Shown: positions 49,021-52,180 of the stretch, one piece after another | How positions within the stretch are numbered: the first letter of the stretch is position 1 | Layout: each line of letters opens with the position of its first letter | Source: Gammaproteobacteria bacterium | Lineage (GTDB): Bacteria > Pseudomonadota > Gammaproteobacteria > Xanthomonadales > SZUA-36 | NCBI GenBank assembly: GCA_030428105.1 | Contig: JAUIBE010000018.1 | Coordinates: 1 to 52,180, forward strand | DNA: 52,180 nt | Direction of reading: 5' to 3' | Translations under genes and position numbers: made by a program | The notes under the pieces: generated by a model | Seen by the model: only the letters and a program-made list of their open reading frames with translations | Told to the model about the DNA's origin: nothing | The model's database searches: none

Positions 49021-49751
49021 TTCTGCGTCGCATCACTGAGCACGTGAAAAACCAGAACTGGTTTGCTGTCGCAATTGATTTCGCGATTGTGGTGATCGGT
49101 GTTTTCGTCGGTTTGCAGGTGCAGGAGTGGAGCGAGGAGCGTGCCGACCGCAAGGCCGAACGTTTGGTCATTGAACGACTGATCATCGAGTATGAGAAGA
49201 ACATTGAAGTGCTCAACGACGATCAGGAAAAGGCAAGGACTGCCGGCGAGGCAACCTCCACCTTGTTGTCCATGATCGCGCCCGAGCCCGACCCCGCAAT
49301 CAACGACGAACTGGTATCACCAATCCTGATTGCCTGTGTGCAAAACGCCAAGTTCATTCCTGTCCAGGGCACAACCGATTCGCTGATTGCTTCGGGTGAC
49401 CTGAGCCTGATCGAGGATGCTGAAATCCAGCGCCTGCTGAACCAGTGGCAAACATCGGCGCAAGGCATGATCGAGTGGCAGGAGATTGAACGGATGCACG
49501 GCGAGGAATTGATCCTGGGCCTGACTTTCCAGTACCTGGCCTGGCCGACGATTGCCTGGATGGTCGGCGACTCGCCGAAAAAAAGTGCATTGACCAGCGA
49601 TTACCAGGGCCTGTTTTCCGACAAGCGTTTTGAAGGGATGCTGTTCAATCGCTTTTACAACACCAACAGGTCGGTGGAAGAAATGGAGGGTCTCAAGGCC
49701 GAAACCCGAATCCTGATCGATCGCCTGGAAGCGCGGTTGGCAGAGCTTTGA
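49017..49751 (+). CDS. Tandem membrane-anchored protein 3 (DUF6090-like)
   Basis: 244 residues. The same N-terminal anchor is followed by 'GLQVQEWSEERADRKAERLV', a small drift from the other copies. A charged helix (45-80) leads to the shared motif 'TTDSLIASGDLSLIEDAEIQ' and a C-terminal coiled-coil-like helix. The start is a GTG that overlaps the stop of copy 2 as GTGA. Thirteen bases separate it from copy 4. No catalytic motif is visible. Confidence 0.75.
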   Translation: MILRRITEHVKNQNWFAVAIDFAIVVIGVFVGLQVQEWSEERADRKAERLVIERLIIEYEKNIEVLNDDQEKARTAGEATSTLLSMIAPEPDPAINDELVSPILIACVQNAKFIPVQGTTDSLIASGDLSLIEDAEIQRLLNQWQTSAQGMIEWQEIERMHGEELILGLTFQYLAWPTIAWMVGDSPKKSALTSDYQGLFSDKRFEGMLFNRFYNTNRSVEEMEGLKAETRILIDRLEARLAEL

Positions 49752-49764
49752 ACAGGACATTCTG

Positions 49765-50541
49765 ATGCTGTTGCGCCGCTTTATGGATCACGTCAACAAG
49801 CAAAACTGGTTTGCCGTTGGGCTTGACCTGGTGATCGTGGTGCTGGGTGTGTTTATTGGTATCCAGGTGGCCAACTGGAATGAAGAGTTGGCGGACCGCA
49901 AGCGCGAGCAGCAGATCCTGCGCAATATTGCCGATGACATTCGCCATGACCGGGCCGAGCTGCTTGCCGGCGTCAACCTGGCCGGGCAAACCATTGATGC
50001 AGCCAATCTTGCGCTTGGGGCTGCCGGGCTGGAAACCGTGACAATCGTCGCAATGCCGCATTCCGATATTCGCGCGCTTGGAGGCAGCAGCTTTGCCGTC
50101 AGCGAGCCCCGGGAATTTTCACCGGAAGACGAACGCAAGCTGTGGTCGATGACGGTGGTTCGTTATTACCCCACCCAGAGTGATGTGGCCCTGGCGGCGC
50201 TGACCGCGGCCGGTGACCTGTCATTGATTCGGGATGCCGACCTGGTGCGGGAGCTCCAACTGTATCGCCAGCTATGGCGAGGCTTGCAGGAGGGCCAGGA
50301 CCTGACCTACCGCCGTCTCCGCGATGCGGTGCTGTTTGCCGGCCAGGATTCGGGCCTGAGCCCGTTCACGGAGTTGGCTCCGGAACAATTCGCGGCATTG
50401 CTCGCTGAGAACGTCAAGCTGGCGAGCTCAGTGCGTACCCTGCTGGAGTTCACGGTATTGCAAAAGCAGCAATTGGCTTCACTGGACGCCAAGGCGGCCG
50501 AGTTGCTGGAAATCCTCGAAAGCGGAATCGCACCGCAGTAA
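49765..50541 (+). CDS. Tandem membrane-anchored protein 4 (DUF6090-like)
   Basis: 258 residues, the most divergent copy at the N-terminus ('RFMDHVNKQNWFAVGLDLVI') but with the same helix and 'GIQVANWNEE' exit. The soluble part contains the shared motif 'ALAALTAAGDLSLIRDADLV' and a long C-terminal helix ('LEFTVLQKQQLASLDAKAAE'). It has no Cys in the soluble domain. It converges on the S1/P1 nuclease gene with 11 bases between stops. Function unknown. Confidence 0.75.
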   Translation: MLLRRFMDHVNKQNWFAVGLDLVIVVLGVFIGIQVANWNEELADRKREQQILRNIADDIRHDRAELLAGVNLAGQTIDAANLALGAAGLETVTIVAMPHSDIRALGGSSFAVSEPREFSPEDERKLWSMTVVRYYPTQSDVALAALTAAGDLSLIRDADLVRELQLYRQLWRGLQEGQDLTYRRLRDAVLFAGQDSGLSPFTELAPEQFAALLAENVKLASSVRTLLEFTVLQKQQLASLDAKAAELLEILESGIAPQ

Positions 50542-50552
50542 ACCCCCAGACG

Positions 50553-51821
50553 CTACTCGCTTCCCCACGGCGGTGGTGGGGTCGCTACCTCGGTCGAAAG
50601 ATCGAAATCCACCCGGAAGCGCCGATCGGTGCCGGTCCTGCGTAAGCGGTAGGAGTAAACCTCGCCGGGTATCACCACCACGGTCCAGATGTTGTTTGCT
50701 GCGTAGGGGATCAGCTCGCGGGTCCATGCATCGGCCGGGAAAGACTGCTCGTTTGCCGACACCCCGTTTGAATCACCGCCATACTGCGTGACCTCGTCTT
50801 CACTGCCGTCCTCGTGGCGGTGGTCATGCTTGAGCCGCAGGCCATTCTCCGTGCGGGTGAAAACCCAGGTTCGCGAGTGGTCATCCCCAATGTGGAAGGG
50901 AACGCGAACCTCGGATTCCGAGCATTCGCGCACGTGCATCACCATGGGCTGGCCCACCAGGTCTGTATCGGAGTCGTTGTACTCCACCAGTTCGCCGGCG
51001 AAGGCCTGGCCACAGAGTTGCCGCAGGTTTCCCAGGAACTGGTCGGCGGCCACGCCCTCGAACAACTGGTTCAGGTAGGCGGCAAGGCGTACGCCCGACT
51101 GGGCCACGCGTTGTTCGACTGTATCTTTCCACGCGTAGTTGTAGCGCCAGAACAAATCGCGCTCCTCGGGGTAAATGCGGGTGCGGATTTCAGCGCTCTC
51201 CGTGATCCAGGCGATGGGATCAGGGTTACTCCAGGCGGCAAACCTTTCCGGCGTGATGTCATCCAGCAGCCAGGCCGCGAGCTCGGTGTACGAGAGCTGC
51301 CAGCCATCGACCATGCCGCGGTCCCACACCTGGTGAAGGTTGCTGGTTTCACCGAAGTAGGTCACCGCAAAATCGTTGCCGCCGCGGTCGGTGCCGTTGC
51401 CCACGTGCAGCGGCTGGTGCAGGTCGCCAATGATGTGCACGACGAAGCGCAGGGCAAGCGCGCGTTCCTCGGGGTCAGCCGCCGGGTCGCGTAGGACTTG
51501 CGAGAATTTTTCCAGTGCGGTGAAGCCGTCGCCCTGCGGCGGTGCGGATTCCGGGCCATAGACCTCGCCGTCAGGAACGGTGACGTAATGCCAGGGGTCG
51601 GCGATCTCCTGCCAGAACTCCGCCGGGTCGGCGCGCATGAAATCGGGCCAGGTGGAAGCGCGGGCCAGGGATTCACGCCCCAGGATCTCGGCCACGGCGA
51701 GGCGCGAGGTCTCGCTCAGGTAGTGGTCGGCAACCTCGGCCGAGGCGCGGTGGGCGATTTGTCCCCAGCCCAGGACCGAAGTGGTCCAGCCCAGCAACAC
51801 AAGCAGTAGTGAAGTTCGCAT
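50553..51821 (-). CDS. S1/P1 family nuclease with C-terminal extension
   Basis: 422-residue secreted zinc nuclease acting on single-stranded DNA and RNA, or as a 3'-nucleotidase. The signal peptide is cleaved so that the mature enzyme begins with Trp19 ('WGQIAHRASAEVADHYL'), whose amino group and side chain bind zinc in this family. Other zinc ligands are in 'ASTWPDFMR', 'DPWHYV', 'VHIIGDLHQPLHVG', 'GGNDFAV' and 'NLHQVWD'. The catalytic part ends near residue 265. The last 150 residues are an extra beta-rich domain ('RVPFHIGDDHSRTWVFTRT') not found in fungal P1. I chose the ATG that directly begins the signal peptide; six codons upstream are also open. Confidence 0.88.
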   Translation of the reverse strand: MRTSLLLVLLGWTTSVLGWGQIAHRASAEVADHYLSETSRLAVAEILGRESLARASTWPDFMRADPAEFWQEIADPWHYVTVPDGEVYGPESAPPQGDGFTALEKFSQVLRDPAADPEERALALRFVVHIIGDLHQPLHVGNGTDRGGNDFAVTYFGETSNLHQVWDRGMVDGWQLSYTELAAWLLDDITPERFAAWSNPDPIAWITESAEIRTRIYPEERDLFWRYNYAWKDTVEQRVAQSGVRLAAYLNQLFEGVAADQFLGNLRQLCGQAFAGELVEYNDSDTDLVGQPMVMHVRECSESEVRVPFHIGDDHSRTWVFTRTENGLRLKHDHRHEDGSEDEVTQYGGDSNGVSANEQSFPADAWTRELIPYAANNIWTVVVIPGEVYSYRLRRTGTDRRFRVDFDLSTEVATPPPPWGSE

Positions 51822-51897
51822 CCAATTTCCCTTCGTCAACCCGGTATTCGCGGAAAATGGCCATGATATCGGATGGCGTGCCCGGACAGCGATCGGT

Positions 51898-51903
51898 TAC
51901 AAT
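51898..51903 (+). promoter_or_regulatory. Candidate -10 box for pyrG
   Basis: TACAAT lies 57 bases before the pyrG ATG in the 138-base gap after the divergent nuclease gene. No convincing -35 match is visible 17 bases upstream. The long C/T- and A-mixed leader fits genes whose expression responds to pyrimidine supply, but no specific attenuator can be drawn by eye. Confidence 0.35.
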
Positions 51904-51959
51904 GTGCTTCCAGAACTGACGCGGTTATACCGTTCACACACAATTACCAGGGTTCTGGC

Positions 51960-52180
51960 ATGGCATCTCTTGTTTTCGTCACCGGTGGCGTTGTTTCGTC
52001 GCTTGGCAAAGGTCTTTCTTCAGCGTCTCTGGCCGCGATTCTCGAATCGCGCGGCCTCAAGGTTACGCTGGTCAAACTCGACCCCTATCTCAACGTCGAC
52101 CCGGGCACGATGAGCCCGTTCCAGCACGGCGAAGTGTTCGTCACCGGCGATGGCGCCGAGACCGACCTCGACCTGGGTCA
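51960..52180 (+). CDS. pyrG: CTP synthase, N-terminal fragment
   Basis: The first 73 codons of a gene that runs off the right edge. CTP synthase aminates UTP using glutamine and ATP in the cytoplasm. The N-terminal synthetase domain is unmistakable: '[20 protein letters not shown]' (P-loop-like), '[20 protein letters not shown]', '[18 protein letters not shown]', where the Asp/Glu bind magnesium. AGGG precedes the ATG at 51960 by 7-8 bases. The glutaminase domain is outside the window. Confidence 0.96.
   Translation, partial: MASLVFVTGGVVSSLGKGLSSASLAAILESRGLKVTLVKLDPYLNVDPGTMSPFQHGEVFVTGDGAETDLDLG

Noticed and set aside
47456-50541. Tandem array as a toxin-immunity or phage-defence cassette
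   Set aside because: No toxin, nuclease or delivery motif is visible in or next to the array; only a membrane anchor and helical domains are seen.

Overview
The window is a contiguous stretch of a high-GC (roughly 60-65% by eye) gammaproteobacterial chromosome. It carries conserved gammaproteobacterial blocks: yrbG-kdsD-kdsC-lptC-lptA-lptB-rpoN, ibaG-murA, purM-purN, DUF2066-CDP-alcohol transferase-PerM-Hda, sufBCDS, parE/parC and pyrG. The mix of an IPTL-CTERM protein, a LasA-like peptidase with a 'GMWY' tail, an S1/P1 nuclease and a SUF system as the only iron-sulfur machinery seen suggests a free-living, probably aquatic or marine lineage near the Xanthomonadales/Chromatiales (Wenzhouxiangella- or Woeseia-like). 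That placement is inference. There are no tRNAs, rRNAs, CRISPR arrays, prophage genes or complete insertion sequences, and no gap longer than about 230 bases lacks a gene.

Layout. 1-4623 (minus) is the lipopolysaccharide Kdo/transport operon ending in rpoN. 4727-6218 (plus) is ibaG-murA. 6232-10477 (minus) holds an M48 protease lipoprotein, a DUF3108 protein and purN/purM. 10558-14948 (plus) holds a tightly overlapping DUF2066/phosphatidyltransferase/PerM/Hda operon, then a short AMP nucleosidase. 15009-19780 (minus) has an unknown lipoprotein and a three-subunit transhydrogenase. 19866-24755 (minus) has an ABC exporter and a 999-residue fusion of a PHB-depolymerase-like esterase with a prolyl oligopeptidase. 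24935-28083 (minus) has an IPTL-CTERM surface protein and the murU/amgK cell-wall recycling pair. 28205-33597 (plus) is the SUF operon with its own Rrf2 regulator, an overlapping operator, and a palindromic REP-like element inserted between sufB and sufC. A LasA-like M23 peptidase follows. 35029-39653 (minus) is parE-membrane protein-parC. 50553-52180 has an S1/P1 nuclease and the start of pyrG.

The most unusual part is 39883-50541. Two bicistronic units diverge from a point with almost no intergenic DNA at about 45051. Leftward runs a secreted dikinase-like protein (a phosphohistidine swivel domain followed by an ATP-grasp domain, with no PEP-binding barrel) coupled to a serine hydrolase. 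Rightward runs an ATP/ADP-translocase-family nucleotide transporter coupled to a class-A-beta-lactamase-like hydrolase. A paralogue of that hydrolase lies at the far left edge. I infer a possible system that supplies nucleotide to the periplasm for an ATP-dependent phosphotransfer reaction. To its right are four tandem, translationally coupled paralogues with a nearly identical N-terminal membrane anchor and divergent C-terminal domains (DUF6090-like), for which I know no function.
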